Positions 35,491-44,599 of a stretch of 64,000 nucleotides of DNA are shown here, in pieces. Source of the DNA: PCPOR2b sp965220385. Its GTDB lineage: Bacteria; Poribacteria; WGA-4E; PCPOR2b. Position 1 is the first letter of the stretch; each line of letters begins with the position of its first letter. Location: contig OZ244825.1 in NCBI GenBank assembly GCA_965220385.1, positions 3,224,001-3,288,000 of the forward strand, written 5' to 3'. The translations under genes and the position numbers were made by a program. Below the pieces are notes generated by a model. It was not told the DNA's origin and searched no databases. It saw nothing but the letters and a program-made list of their open reading frames with translations.

Positions 35491-35594
35491 ATCGGCATCC
35501 TTGTTATACGCAGCGTTATCTTAATCCCGACCTATCAGGATTTTACCATACCGCGTCCCAAAGGGGCAATTTTTAACCGCACGGAGACTTAGCT

Positions 35595-36680
35595 ATGCGA
35601 CAGATTGAACTACACCCAGACGATTATCTCCCGACAGCACCACCACAGGAGATTGTGCAACGGTATGGCATCGCTATCGTTGGCTGCGGAAACATCGCGC
35701 GGAACACCCATCTCCCCGCCTATAGCAAGTTCGGATACCGCATCGTTGCGGCTTGCGACGTTATTGAGGAGAAAGCACAAACAGTCGCCGAAGAATACGG
35801 TATTCCGTTTTGGACAACTCGCCTTGAAGCGGTGATAGACCGACGCGATGTCGATATTGTCGATCTCGCGGTGCGTCCAGAGCATCGTTTGGCAGCGGTA
35901 GAGCAGTTAGCGGCTGCTGGAAAACATATTCTCTCTCAAAAACCGCTTGCTCCGACGTTGGCGGAAGCGGAACGCATTGTGGAGATATGTCAGGAGGCTG
36001 GCATCACACTGATGATCAACCAGCAAGCACGGTGGGCATCCTATCACACTGCGATGAAGGTACTGATTGATCGCGGTCTACTCGGTCACCTATATAGCGT
36101 TCTGCACGTCCACCGCCAGTATCAGGATGGCGCTGATTCTGCGTGGCGGACGACCCCTGACTTCACCATCATAGACAACGGTATTCATTATGTCGATCTC
36201 TCCCGTTACTTTACCGGTCGAACGCCCCGACGGGTGAAAACAACAACCACCCGTGTTCCCGGTCAGAATGCGATAGATCCGATGATCTATACAATCCTTT
36301 GCGAATATGAACCGGCTGACCTGATGTCAACACTGCATTTCAACAACATTGCACCGGCACTCCACCATAGTCCGTACCTGTGGCACGTCGATGGCACCGA
36401 CGCCTCCGCTTCGATTGCGCGACATGGGTCGCTCCGAGATGGCCGGACGGAACTGACTGTCTCGTTCAAAGAGGACCCCGATCAGCGGCAGGTGTTTCAT
36501 ATCCAAGGCGGATGGTTTCCGGATGCGTGGGGCGGTACGATGGGTGAGATGCAACGCGCACTCGCAGCGGGTGTTGAACCCCAAGCTTCCGGACAGGATA
36601 ACTTGAACTCCATCCGGATCACCGATGCCGCAGTCGAATCATCTAAGACCGGCCAGACGGTAGAAATTCCGCCTGCGTAG
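35595..36680 (+). CDS. Gfo/Idh/MocA family oxidoreductase
   Basis: 361 residues; GGAG 8 nt before the ATG. Rossmann motif AIVGCGNIARNTHLPAY near 28-44, VDLAVRPEHRLAAVEQL near 92-108, and the catalytic-motif region HILSQKPLAPT near 114-124 with the conserved lysine (QKP here for EKP). HYVDLSRYFTGRTPRRV near 199-215 is the alpha/beta-domain signature. Oxidises or reduces a sugar or cyclitol with NAD(P). Followed 38 nt later by a DUF6807 gene, likely in one operon, the same company kept by DUF6807 elsewhere in this window. Confidence 0.9.
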   Translation: MRQIELHPDDYLPTAPPQEIVQRYGIAIVGCGNIARNTHLPAYSKFGYRIVAACDVIEEKAQTVAEEYGIPFWTTRLEAVIDRRDVDIVDLAVRPEHRLAAVEQLAAAGKHILSQKPLAPTLAEAERIVEICQEAGITLMINQQARWASYHTAMKVLIDRGLLGHLYSVLHVHRQYQDGADSAWRTTPDFTIIDNGIHYVDLSRYFTGRTPRRVKTTTTRVPGQNAIDPMIYTILCEYEPADLMSTLHFNNIAPALHHSPYLWHVDGTDASASIARHGSLRDGRTELTVSFKEDPDQRQVFHIQGGWFPDAWGGTMGEMQRALAAGVEPQASGQDNLNSIRITDAAVESSKTGQTVEIPPA

Positions 36681-36718
36681 ATGGAGACAGACAGCCAACA
36701 GAAGAGAAAGGAAAAAAG

Positions 36719-37660
36719 ATGAAACATTTTGACCTTGAGATACATCAACGTCCAGAACCCAAGTCAATTGCACCTCGGTTTACCAGCGTCAAGATACGGT
36801 GGAAAGGTAGAGCGATAGCCGATTTGACGCAAGGCACTCACCGGTGCTATCTGTTCCCGGTGTACTCTCCCGCGGGTGTCTCCCTGACTTCTGAAAGCCC
36901 GGTAGATCATCCGCACCACAATTCTATCACCGTCAGTGCCGATGTCTTTTTTGTCCAGCTGCCGCCGCTGTCGCCAGCAATTTCCACATTAATAGAGGAA
37001 GCGACGTATAACTTCTACGTCAACAACATCTTCCAAGGGCGGGCGCCGGGCAGGATTTGGGTTGTGGGGGTTGATAGCGAGGAAATTTCCGAGAACCATC
37101 TCCGGGTTGTACAGCGCATTCAGTGGCAGGGTCCAGAGGAGTGGGGCGCGCCGGCGGATATCGGTCGCCGGGTACTGGCTGAAGAGACACGGACCATTGA
37201 CATCTACCCGGGAGAGGTCGCCAACGTCATCGACATCCGCTCCCAGCTGAGACCGACCGATTGGGACGTCACCATCGGTACGACACGACACGCCTACTTT
37301 ACGATTCGGATGGCGGATGCGCTGCGTCCCGCCAACGGTGGAAAATTGATGGATTCGGAAGGCAGAGTTGGTCAGGAAGCGGTCTGCAACCAGATTGCGG
37401 ACTGGGTTGATATGTCCGGTCCCGCGGTAGGCGATCAAAAAGCAGGCATAACTGTGATTCCACACCCCTCCGCTGCCGGTATCGAATGGTTCTGCTTCGA
37501 CTACGGAACGATGCTGGTAAATCCATTTATGAGAGAGAAGGGGATTTTGAATCGGGGTGAGGAACTCGATTTGGGGATACGAATCTTGGCACACGATGGC
37601 GATGCGACAGAAGCGGGTGTGGTAAATTTTTATGAGGCGTTCAAACAGGAGAGGCAATAG
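36719..37660 (+). CDS. DUF6807 family protein (second copy)
   Basis: 313 residues, AAAGGAAAAAAG before the ATG. Hand alignment to the protein at 12028-12978 shows the same blocks: HRCYLFPVYSPAGV near 41-54, D63-H64-P65-H66-H67, RIQWQGPEEW, EETRTIDIYPGEVANVIDI, RSQLRPTDWDVTIG, HAYFTIRMAD and a C-terminal ELDLGIRILAHDGDATEAGV and NFYEAFKQE. No signal peptide. No assigned activity. Probably co-transcribed with the Gfo/Idh gene 38 nt upstream; together they may process a common carbohydrate. Confidence 0.7.
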   Translation: MKHFDLEIHQRPEPKSIAPRFTSVKIRWKGRAIADLTQGTHRCYLFPVYSPAGVSLTSESPVDHPHHNSITVSADVFFVQLPPLSPAISTLIEEATYNFYVNNIFQGRAPGRIWVVGVDSEEISENHLRVVQRIQWQGPEEWGAPADIGRRVLAEETRTIDIYPGEVANVIDIRSQLRPTDWDVTIGTTRHAYFTIRMADALRPANGGKLMDSEGRVGQEAVCNQIADWVDMSGPAVGDQKAGITVIPHPSAAGIEWFCFDYGTMLVNPFMREKGILNRGEELDLGIRILAHDGDATEAGVVNFYEAFKQERQ

Positions 37661-37662
37661 CC

Positions 37663-37767
37663 TAACCTAAGTTGCTATCTGCCAAACCCGCTCGGCTTAG
37701 ATAGGCGTATCCAAGCCGTTTTCGTGCGTGTGCAGTGGATTTGCCAATCCACCGCGAGCGGTTTTTG
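37663..37767. repeat. family B element, truncated copy
   Basis: Starts TAACCTAAGTTGCTATCTGC and keeps both family B hairpins (GGCTTAGAT/GTATCCAAGCC and GCAGTGGATT/AATCCACCGC), then ends at the stop codon of the convergent gene at 37768. No right terminal repeat; the other end is lost. Confidence 0.65.
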
Positions 37768-39531
37768 CTATCCTGGGGCAATTACGGTCATGTCCCAATC
37801 GCCCAAGGCAAGCAGCGGTTTCGTCCAGGCCCCGAGCGCGGGTTCACCCGCATGCACCCATTCCGCGATCTCTTCACGATGTCCGAGCCGGCGGAGTGCG
37901 TTCCACATCGGTTGATAGTTCGCCCTACCGCCCGGACCGGCGCAATCCCAGAAGAAGAGCCGATCTGCGCCTGCACCGTAGAGCATATGGGCATTGCGTC
38001 GGAAATCTTCAGGACTCTGATGCCGGGGCATTACATTCGGCGCCAGCAGGCAGGAAGTATTCCGAGCTGCCTGGGCGAACGGTTCAAGCTGTGATGGATT
38101 AGACCAGGTGTCCTCTTCGGTCGGCATTGCCAGCGGTGCTGGACTATACGGAATCAGGACATCAATTAGCCCTTCTCTTGCCCAAGCGGCAACATCAAGA
38201 CCGAAGTACCGATTCTCCTCCTCCAAACCCAACACACACGCAGAAACTTCAATCCGACGTGCCCGTCCTTGTTCACGGGAAATCGCGTCCATTTCCTTCC
38301 GCACACGACGCATGAAAGCGGTCATGACACCTCCACGGAACTCAAGCCACGCTGGATCCGTCTCCGCAAGCTCCCTCGGATCGCTGCCGTGAGCGGCTGC
38401 AAAAGCCTCAAGCAGGGGTGCCTCGTATGCGAGATATGGGGGCCGTCGGTTGAAAAGCAGACAGATTCCATCGATCGGGTATTCCGCCATCTCGCGTAAC
38501 AGGGCAAGGCAGTAGTTCTGTATCTCAGAAAAGGCATAGGAGAGCCGGGGCAGCAGTTTTCCGTCGCGGTCAACACAGCGGAGTTCTGGATGGTTTTGGT
38601 AGTATCCTCCTCGGAAATTGTGGTCGAGCGGCGGTGGATAGGTCCATCCAGCCAGTCTGTAGGCTGCGTGGAATTCAAGACCGATAGCGTGCGTGTGTTC
38701 GAGTGCGATTGCGAAGGGATCGAGTCCAGCCTTAAGGTAGCTGCGCCAGCTTTCAGCTACCAGTCGGTCACCGACCCGTGCAAACTCCGTGATATTGGGA
38801 ATATCGGGGGTGCGTCCAATTTTGGTGGGGTAGTGCAGGACATCACCGCTTCCGCTCTCCCAATACATGCGCGAAAAGTCGGTGTCTCGATACGCCTCAA
38901 TCTCGCGGCGTAGCTCTTCTGCGGAGGTGGGACGATAAAGGAAGTGCGGTCCGTGCGAATCGTTATGCGCGAAGAGACGTCGGTGTGTATCGTCCTCTTG
39001 TTCAGCTCCCAGCGACTCAACTTCAGTCGGTGTGAGTGGCACGAGTTTGATGTAGGCGATGCGTACACCGCCACCTTGTACCGAACCGAAGCCGTCGCCC
39101 GGATCAATACGGCGTGTCAGTTGGCAGAAGTCAACCGCTTGTCCGTTCAGATCAGCGACCTTCCAGAAGATTTCCTGGAGTTGCTTACGCCGTAGGTGGT
39201 GCCCCCCGGTATCCCACGTAAGCACGGAATAGGTGTCGTCACTGCTTAGCTTGACGAGTGTTTGAGGGAGACCCTCCTCGCTGGTCGGATGTACTCCAAC
39301 CGAGATCGCATACCAACCGGTTACGCTCAATGGGTAACGCACCTCCGGCGCACGGGTCTCTGGACCCGCCTTTAACATGACGCCGGAGAAACCTTCAGCC
39401 TGATACGGAATGGTGTGCCAGCGGCGGAATCCCCCGTCGGGAGAGAGCCGGTCTGCGGGTTGGCAGCGTTCGAGATCGGTCACATAGATTGGCGCGGCGC
39501 TGAAGCCGCGATCGGTGATAAAGTCAGCCAT
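37768..39531 (-). CDS. putative TIM-barrel glycoside hydrolase-like protein
   Basis: 587 residues from ATG 39531 (GGAGG 7 nt upstream; a TTG two codons earlier is in frame). The first ~175 residues look like a beta-sandwich (GWYAISVGVHPTSEEGLPQT). The rest reads like a GHL10-type or related (alpha/beta)8 barrel: HAIGLEFHAAYRLAGWTYPP near 281-300, DGICLLFNRRPPYLAYEAPL near 355-374, IEVSACVLGLEEENRYFG near 433 and LIDVLIPYSPAPLAMPTEED near 461. No signal peptide. Substrate and catalytic residues cannot be fixed by eye. Last gene of a minus-strand run, 22 nt after the luciferase-like gene. Confidence 0.5.
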   Translation of the reverse strand: MADFITDRGFSAAPIYVTDLERCQPADRLSPDGGFRRWHTIPYQAEGFSGVMLKAGPETRAPEVRYPLSVTGWYAISVGVHPTSEEGLPQTLVKLSSDDTYSVLTWDTGGHHLRRKQLQEIFWKVADLNGQAVDFCQLTRRIDPGDGFGSVQGGGVRIAYIKLVPLTPTEVESLGAEQEDDTHRRLFAHNDSHGPHFLYRPTSAEELRREIEAYRDTDFSRMYWESGSGDVLHYPTKIGRTPDIPNITEFARVGDRLVAESWRSYLKAGLDPFAIALEHTHAIGLEFHAAYRLAGWTYPPPLDHNFRGGYYQNHPELRCVDRDGKLLPRLSYAFSEIQNYCLALLREMAEYPIDGICLLFNRRPPYLAYEAPLLEAFAAAHGSDPRELAETDPAWLEFRGGVMTAFMRRVRKEMDAISREQGRARRIEVSACVLGLEEENRYFGLDVAAWAREGLIDVLIPYSPAPLAMPTEEDTWSNPSQLEPFAQAARNTSCLLAPNVMPRHQSPEDFRRNAHMLYGAGADRLFFWDCAGPGGRANYQPMWNALRRLGHREEIAEWVHAGEPALGAWTKPLLALGDWDMTVIAPG

Positions 39532-39553
39532 GTGCAATCCTCCGAAGGGTTCT

Positions 39554-40621
39554 TCACGGCAGTTGAGGGATAACCTCCTTCGCCATCAGCTCCATCGACC
39601 TGCGCATCTTCGCCTTGTCGTCCCAATCGTGACCGATCATCAACACTGTGCCGAAACCGCCGGTGAGATCGTAGATGTCCTGCAGCTTTTGCGTAACCGT
39701 GTCAACACTACCGACGATAGCGATGTTGTCGATGATATATTCGGCGTCAATCGCTTCGTCCGGCATATCTGGATCCCCTTTTAGTAGATCCTGCATCCGG
39801 GCAAGCGTGAGCATACCGCGCAGGTAGATCAGCGAGGCGGCAAATGCACCGTTCAACGCATGTTCCCGTGCCTCCGCATCTGTCTCTCCGACGAATATGC
39901 TGCGGGAGATGCGCCATTCTGAACGGTCAGGCTCACGTCCGGCTTCGCGTGCCCCTTCGGAGTAGAGTTCCCACTGTCGCTTCACCTTGTGCGGCGGTGC
40001 CATGTTGATGCTGATTGGAATGAACCCCCGCCGTCCACCCGTTGTGGCGGCCATAGACTCTTCCCTGACAATGCTCATTGCGATCGGTGGGTGAGGTTTC
40101 TGATACGGTTGCAGCACCTGCCCTAATCCGAGTTCGGGGATCTTTTCCTCAAGCTTGAGGTTCCAGTAATCCCCCTTGAACTCGAAGGGACCCTCCTCTT
40201 GCCAGAGTTTGAGGACGATGTCCATCGCTTCGAGGGTCATTAACCCCTGGGTGCGAGGGTCAGGCAGGTCAAACAACGCCCAATCGGTCGGAACGCCGCC
40301 CTGCCCGAAGCCGACGTTGAGCCTGCCCTTGGATAGGTGATCGAGATAGGCAAGCCTGACAGCGACATTGGCGGGGTGGTGTTGGGTGATGATAGTCACA
40401 CCGGTGCCCAAGCGAATATTTTTCGTCTGCGGTAACATGTGGGCGATGAAGACATCGTTGGAAGGAATCGGCTCCCATCCCGCGGTGTGGTGCTGACCAA
40501 TCCAAGCTTCACTGAATCCCAGTTCGTCTGCCCAGATGACACATTCTACGTCCTCTTCAAACGTCTGCGTTCGATCTTTTTCCGGCGGATGCAGCGGCAT
40601 CATAAATGTACCGACCTTCAT
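39554..40621 (-). CDS. LLM-class (luciferase-like) flavin-dependent oxidoreductase
   Basis: 355 residues; CGAGGTGAATT precedes the ATG. Bacterial-luciferase-like pattern: MKVGTFMMPLHPPEKDRTQT at the start, LGFSEAWIGQHHTAGWEPIP near 34-53, RLGTGVTIITQHHPANVAVR near 71-90 and GRLNVGFGQG near 100-109. A reduced FMN-dependent monooxygenase is expected; substrate unknown, the IGQHH motif being typical of limonene-monooxygenase-like enzymes. Upstream of the glycosidase-like gene by 22 nt on the same strand; likely operon. Confidence 0.85.
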   Translation of the reverse strand: MKVGTFMMPLHPPEKDRTQTFEEDVECVIWADELGFSEAWIGQHHTAGWEPIPSNDVFIAHMLPQTKNIRLGTGVTIITQHHPANVAVRLAYLDHLSKGRLNVGFGQGGVPTDWALFDLPDPRTQGLMTLEAMDIVLKLWQEEGPFEFKGDYWNLKLEEKIPELGLGQVLQPYQKPHPPIAMSIVREESMAATTGGRRGFIPISINMAPPHKVKRQWELYSEGAREAGREPDRSEWRISRSIFVGETDAEAREHALNGAFAASLIYLRGMLTLARMQDLLKGDPDMPDEAIDAEYIIDNIAIVGSVDTVTQKLQDIYDLTGGFGTVLMIGHDWDDKAKMRRSMELMAKEVIPQLP

Positions 40622-40677
40622 AATTCACCTCGTATCATTTAAGTCTTTTTTGGAATATTAAGAGAATTGTCCGGCTG

Positions 40678-40742
40678 ATGCGTGAAACGTGATGCGTAAC
40701 GAGTAACACGTAAGGAAAAAACTTTACGCATTACGTATTATT
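40678..40742. repeat. palindromic repeat, family E copy 2
   Basis: ATGCGTGAAACGTGATGCGT through AACACGTAAGG, an A-rich loop, then CTTTACGCATTACGTATTAT. The shared right border (TATTATTCCTT followed by ATGAACTAAT) also occurs at 45703-45722. Confidence 0.65.
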
Positions 40743-40768
40743 CCTTATAAATGAACTAATACAGACGG

Positions 40769-41653
40769 TTACACGCGAATCTTCACATCCGCTCGTTCTT
40801 CCTGCAGCTGTGCTACCGAAACCGATGCAAGCTCTCCCCAACCTCGATTTCGCGCTTCGGTGAAACGCTGTTCGATGATATTGGCGAGTTCCATAGGTAA
40901 GCGCAATTGACGCCCAAGTTCAGTTGCCAAACCGACATCCTTCGCGCCAAGATCCAATTTAAAGCCCGGCTCAAAGTTGCCTTGAAACAGACTTCCCGGA
41001 AATTCCTGCATACACTCGGTATTACCGGAGCTATGAGAAATTGCCTCAAACATGGTCTCTGTTTGGGCACCCGCTTTGAGCCCCAACGTCAGTGCCTCTG
41101 ATACTAAGACATAATTGCCAAGATTGATGAGGTTGTTGACAATTTTGCAGACCGCTCCCATACCCTGCTCGCCGCAGTAGATGACCTTCTCCCCGATCAG
41201 TTCAAGCACAGCTTTGTGACGCGCATAGATCGACTGGTCACCGCCCACCATTATGCACAACGTCGCATGCTCAGCACCGCTGACCCCACCGCTGACCGGG
41301 GCATCCAATACATGGACACCTTTGAGCTTTGCGGCAGCGGCGATCCGGTTGATCGTATCTGGATCGGTGGTGCTTAGGTCAAAGTATGCCATGCCGGGCG
41401 CAGCACCGCTGAGGATACCGGAATCTCCGAGGGCGACCATCTCTACATCTTGAGGACGCGGCAGCGCGGTAAAGACAACTTGACTCGCCGCTGCCACGGC
41501 ACTTGGACTGTCCACCCATGACGCCCCCTGCGATAGCAATTCTTCGGCGGTCTCCTTCTGTGTATCGAACACTGTTAGGTTATGCCCACCTCTGGCAAGG
41601 TTTCGCGCCATGAAGCGACCCATGCGTCCAATACCGATGAACCCAATATTCAT
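40769..41653 (-). CDS. 3-hydroxyisobutyrate dehydrogenase-like NAD(P)-dependent oxidoreductase
   Basis: 294 residues. GGAGG precedes the ATG. Beta-hydroxyacid dehydrogenase signatures: GFIGIGRMGRFMARNLARGG at 4-23 (Rossmann), ARHKAVLELIGEKVIYCGEQ near 143-162, and the catalytic lysine region GAVCKIVNNLINLGNYVL near 165-182 (K169). DAPVSGGVSGAEHATLCIMV near 115-134 is the substrate-binding motif. It oxidises a beta-hydroxy acid such as tartronate semialdehyde, glycerate-type or 3-hydroxyisobutyrate. Its start overlaps the stop of the upstream PhyH gene by 4 nt (ATGA), so the two are coupled. Confidence 0.9.
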   Translation of the reverse strand: MNIGFIGIGRMGRFMARNLARGGHNLTVFDTQKETAEELLSQGASWVDSPSAVAAASQVVFTALPRPQDVEMVALGDSGILSGAAPGMAYFDLSTTDPDTINRIAAAAKLKGVHVLDAPVSGGVSGAEHATLCIMVGGDQSIYARHKAVLELIGEKVIYCGEQGMGAVCKIVNNLINLGNYVLVSEALTLGLKAGAQTETMFEAISHSSGNTECMQEFPGSLFQGNFEPGFKLDLGAKDVGLATELGRQLRLPMELANIIEQRFTEARNRGWGELASVSVAQLQEERADVKIRV

Positions 41654-42555
41654 ACGTGTGCCTCCGGATTTCGGCGGAGTCCACTCGGCAATCCCTCTTG
41701 GTCACACGCTTCCGCCCTGACAGGGGCTTCGCAGGGCCAACATTGACCGCCGGTGTGCTGATAATCTTCACCGGCTAACCAAGAGAACATCTCAGCCGCA
41801 GCGATACCACACTTAAACTGCTCAAAATGGGGTTCGCCGCCAAATGTGGGCCAAGAGAAGTTGAAATTGGGGTCAATTATCCAATCGCGACGCGGTTCGG
41901 TTGTCCGCCAGTAGTTGTATTTGAACAGGTTGCGGAAGCCGGTGGTTGTACTGCGACCTTTGCGGTGCCAGATAGAATAAACGGTGATAAAGATAGAACC
42001 CGCCGGCGCGATGGTTGGGACAGAGAGTTTCACACTGCGTAGGTGCGCCATATAGTTGGCTTTGGTACGCAGGAAGTGAGAGCCGGGGATGACCTCGGTG
42101 GGACCCGCCTCCTTCGGTGTGTCCTGTGGATAGTAGAACACCTGTAGATAGTCTAAGCGTGGGGTGTAAATTGATCCCCCGTCACGGTGCCAGCCTTGGG
42201 GCGGTGCCGGACATTGGGCACGGTGGTTACATAGATTCTGGGGCAGCTTGAAATCTCTGCCGAGCAGCGATCTGACGGCACCCGCGGCTTGTGGGTTTTT
42301 GAACACGCCATTGACAAACCAGTCTTCGGTCAGCAGTTCAAGCGGCTGATGCTCCGGGTGCTCGTCCACAAAGTCCATCATACGTTGATTGACCTCATGT
42401 TCGACCACACCCTCAAGCACAAGATACCCTTTGCGACAGAATTCAAACACCTGCTGATCGGTCAGCGTCGGTTCGCAATCGTAGGTGCCTCCTATTGTGT
42501 ACTCGCTATGCGGGATACCGATCGATTCGGTCGGGGACAATGTCGTCGGGTTCAT
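41650..42555 (-). CDS. phytanoyl-CoA dioxygenase (PhyH) family protein
   Basis: 301 residues; AAGGAG before the ATG. 2-oxoglutarate/Fe(II) dioxygenase motif: GWHRDGGSIYTPRLDYLQVF near 119-138 (H121, D123), then EAGPTEVIPGSHFLR and distal His in VYSIWHRKGRSTTTGF near 202 and Arg nearby. Probable hydroxylase of a small acid, alcohol or osmolyte. Coupled by ATGA to the dehydrogenase downstream; oxygenase plus hydroxyacid dehydrogenase gives a plausible two-step oxidation. Not closely related to the PhyH at 11133 beyond the motif. Confidence 0.85.
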   Translation of the reverse strand: MNPTTLSPTESIGIPHSEYTIGGTYDCEPTLTDQQVFEFCRKGYLVLEGVVEHEVNQRMMDFVDEHPEHQPLELLTEDWFVNGVFKNPQAAGAVRSLLGRDFKLPQNLCNHRAQCPAPPQGWHRDGGSIYTPRLDYLQVFYYPQDTPKEAGPTEVIPGSHFLRTKANYMAHLRSVKLSVPTIAPAGSIFITVYSIWHRKGRSTTTGFRNLFKYNYWRTTEPRRDWIIDPNFNFSWPTFGGEPHFEQFKCGIAAAEMFSWLAGEDYQHTGGQCWPCEAPVRAEACDQEGLPSGLRRNPEAHV

Positions 42556-42612
42556 TAAGAAACTCCTTCTGTGCGGAACGCAGATCTGCGTTCCCTACAA
42601 ACGCTCACGGTT

Positions 42613-42987
42613 TCAGGTCAATTTTTCGAGGATAAACTCACAACCGAGACCAAAGGTCTTGTCTTCTTGAAGTAGTAGCGCCATTTCCGGGAACTTGATC
42701 ACCCGCCAGCCATCGTCCATCGCTTCAAGTACGGTATTATAGGGCCACTCATCCACATCGTCCGGTCCTTCGAGAATCTGACCGTTCTCCACCAGTGCCA
42801 TACCCAGGATTTCTGAATCAACGGCGGTGTTGCCGGTGTTTAGGTATAGTAACCGCTGCTGTTTGGGCGGGTTGCCTTCCGAACGTCCATCATCCAGACG
42901 GTCTAATGCCTCTTGGAGATCGGCTTCTACAAGCGTGCCGGCGCGTAGCTTGTAGAGCCAACCCTGGATCTGTTGTTTGTCAGCCAC
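42613..42987 (-). CDS. conserved hypothetical protein (124 residues)
   Basis: I choose GTG 42987: GGAGGGGG lies upstream, and the region further upstream in frame (up to 43065) consists of a palindromic repeat (CCCGATGTATCGGG and a CGACCTAC inverted pair), so the longer reading of 150 residues is probably not native. The protein begins MADKQQIQGWLYKLRAG and contains GTLVEADLQEALDRLDDG, LLYLNTGNTAVDSEILGMAL and a central WPYNTVLEAMDDGWRVIKF. No domain recognised, no signal peptide. Same strand as the PhyH gene 57 nt downstream, so probably first gene of the minus-strand unit. Confidence 0.6.
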   Translation of the reverse strand: MADKQQIQGWLYKLRAGTLVEADLQEALDRLDDGRSEGNPPKQQRLLYLNTGNTAVDSEILGMALVENGQILEGPDDVDEWPYNTVLEAMDDGWRVIKFPEMALLLQEDKTFGLGCEFILEKLT

Positions 42988-43135
42988 TGTGAACCCCCTC
43001 CATCGTTGAGCGCAGTCACATAGTAGGTCGAGATTCATATCTCGACATGTTCCTGATATGATCATCCCGATGTATCGGGATGCCTACGAAAGACTGTCGA
43101 TTTTGGAAAATCGACCTACTCGACATAGTCCCAAA

Positions 43136-43885
43136 TTACGCACGTCCAACATAGGGCATCTTCGTCGCCATGACGGTTATGAACAACACGTTTGCATCCA
43201 AGGGCAGACTTGCCATGAATACAACGGAGCGTGCAATATCATCCGTGTCCATCCGCGGCTCCACCATGAGCGTTCCATTCGGTTGGAGGCTACCGGTATC
43301 ACTCCGCTGCTCGGCATCAATCGACGCATTGCCGATATCAATCTGTCCACATGCGATGTCGTATTTGCGGCCATCGAGGGAGGTCGATTTCGTTAACCCG
43401 GTCAGTGCGTGTTTGGTGGAGGCGTAGGGTGCGGAGTTGACCCGCGGCACGTGTGCCGATACGGAACCGTTATTGATGATACGTCCGCCTCTGGGGTCTT
43501 GGTCCTTCATAATCTTGAACGCTTCCTGTGTGCACAGGAATGAGCCGGTCAGGTTGGTGTCCACGACCGTTTTCCACTGCTCATAGGTCAGGTCTTCTAA
43601 GTTGACGCCCGGCGCGCCGACTCCCGCGTTGTTAAACAGGAGATCGAGCCTGCCAAAGGTCTCCTTGGTCTTGGCAAACAAGGCTTTAATGGAGTCGTGA
43701 TCTGTCACATCTGTGGGAACAACAAGTGTCCGTGAGCCAGCTTCTCCTGCTTGATTGACTGTATCTTCTAACGCTTCGGGCCTCCGCCCGGCTAGCGTAA
43801 CGGAATACCCTTCGTTTAGTAGTGCGAGCACCGTCCGTTGACCGATGTTAGAACCTGCCCCTGTGACAATAGCAACTTTACTCAT
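43136..43885 (-). CDS. short-chain dehydrogenase/reductase (SDR), paralogue of 13605
   Basis: 249 residues; TTAGGAGATATGAGAA before the ATG. TGAGSNIGQRT at 8-18 (Gly-rich), NNAGVGAP near 86-93, catalytic serine in NNGSVSAHVPRVNS near 141-154, and APYASTKHALTG (Y-x-x-x-K) near 153-164. Very close to the SDR at 13605-14363 (same SLPLDANVLFIT end and MATKMPYVGR), indicating a within-genome duplication of one enzyme. A NAD(P) alcohol dehydrogenase of unknown substrate. Confidence 0.9.
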   Translation of the reverse strand: MSKVAIVTGAGSNIGQRTVLALLNEGYSVTLAGRRPEALEDTVNQAGEAGSRTLVVPTDVTDHDSIKALFAKTKETFGRLDLLFNNAGVGAPGVNLEDLTYEQWKTVVDTNLTGSFLCTQEAFKIMKDQDPRGGRIINNGSVSAHVPRVNSAPYASTKHALTGLTKSTSLDGRKYDIACGQIDIGNASIDAEQRSDTGSLQPNGTLMVEPRMDTDDIARSVVFMASLPLDANVLFITVMATKMPYVGRA

Positions 43886-43937
43886 TTCTCATATCTCCTA
43901 ATTCTATTTTATAGATTGGATACCGCTTTAAGATAAT

Positions 43938-43988
43938 GAAACGTGAAAGGCCTCGGGCTGTCAATTTCACGCATCACGTATTGGGTTT
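43938..43988. repeat. imperfect inverted repeat, family E-like
   Basis: AATGAAACGTGAAAGGCCTC, then AATTTCACGCATCACGTATT. Lies in the 714-nt gap 43886-44599. The rest of that gap, up to 44210, shows only a CTGAATCGGGATTTACTGG motif near 44060-44080 and no gene. Confidence 0.4.
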
Positions 43989-44259
43989 CTATCATAGCAC
44001 TGGGGGAGGAGTGGGTCAAGTGAAAATTAGGGGAGGGTTGGCAAGATAGGAATACTGTCTGAATCGGGATTTACTGGATTAGCGGATTTTCAGGATAAAA
44101 GCGTGAAGGAAGGTTTAGGGTCGGTCCCATGCGGGACAGTGAATATCAACAGCTCCCTTGTGTGAATAGGGACAGATATGGTTTTGATGACTCACTTTGG
44201 TTGTTTTACGTGTATCTCAACGATTTCGGTTGGTTGTTATAGTTGATTTGTTCAGCTTT

Positions 44260-44411
44260 TCGCTCCAGCGGAGCGGTATGTCTATAGAATAGCGATATGC
44301 CCAAACCCCGCGCTCCAGTTGCTTTGAATCCCGATTTATCGGGGCGGAGCGCAATGTGGATAGCCGGGGCAAATCACCACAACCCAAAGCGATAGGTAGC
44401 AACTTGCGTTA
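44260..44411. repeat. family B-type element, partial
   Basis: The right end GGTAGCAACTTGCGTTA matches family B; a copy of GTTGCTTTGAATCCCGAT followed by TTATCGGGGCGG lies at 44318-44347. The left border is not clear (roughly GTATGTCTATAGAATAGCGA). Confidence 0.5.
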
Positions 44412-44413
44412 AT

Positions 44414-44597
44414 TATAATAGATTTTAGAATTATTTAGACACTCCCAATGCACAGCTAACCCCCTAAATCCCGCTCCCGATAAATCGGGATGTACCACTT
44501 GTCAGGGGGACTTTTGAGGCTGCGCGAAGGTCGGAGTTGTCCGTTCCGAAACCAAGATTGGTAAATGTCTGTCTACTTATTTCTCTAATTCACTATA
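44414..44597. mobile_element. MITE-like element, family A copy 5
   Basis: 184 nt between TATAATAGATTTTAGAATTA then TTTAGACAC and TACTTATTTCTCTAATTCAC then TATA. The inside differs from the other copies (no GGTGCGG hairpin; contains CTCCCGATAAATCGGGATG). Its right end lies 2 nt from the restriction-enzyme remnant. Confidence 0.65.
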
Positions 44598-44599
44598 GT

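Noticed and set aside
42988..43065. Upstream extension of the 42613 gene to an ATG at 43065
   Set aside because: The extra 26 codons lie largely in palindromic repeat sequence, while a GTG with a strong GGAGGGGG site is available.
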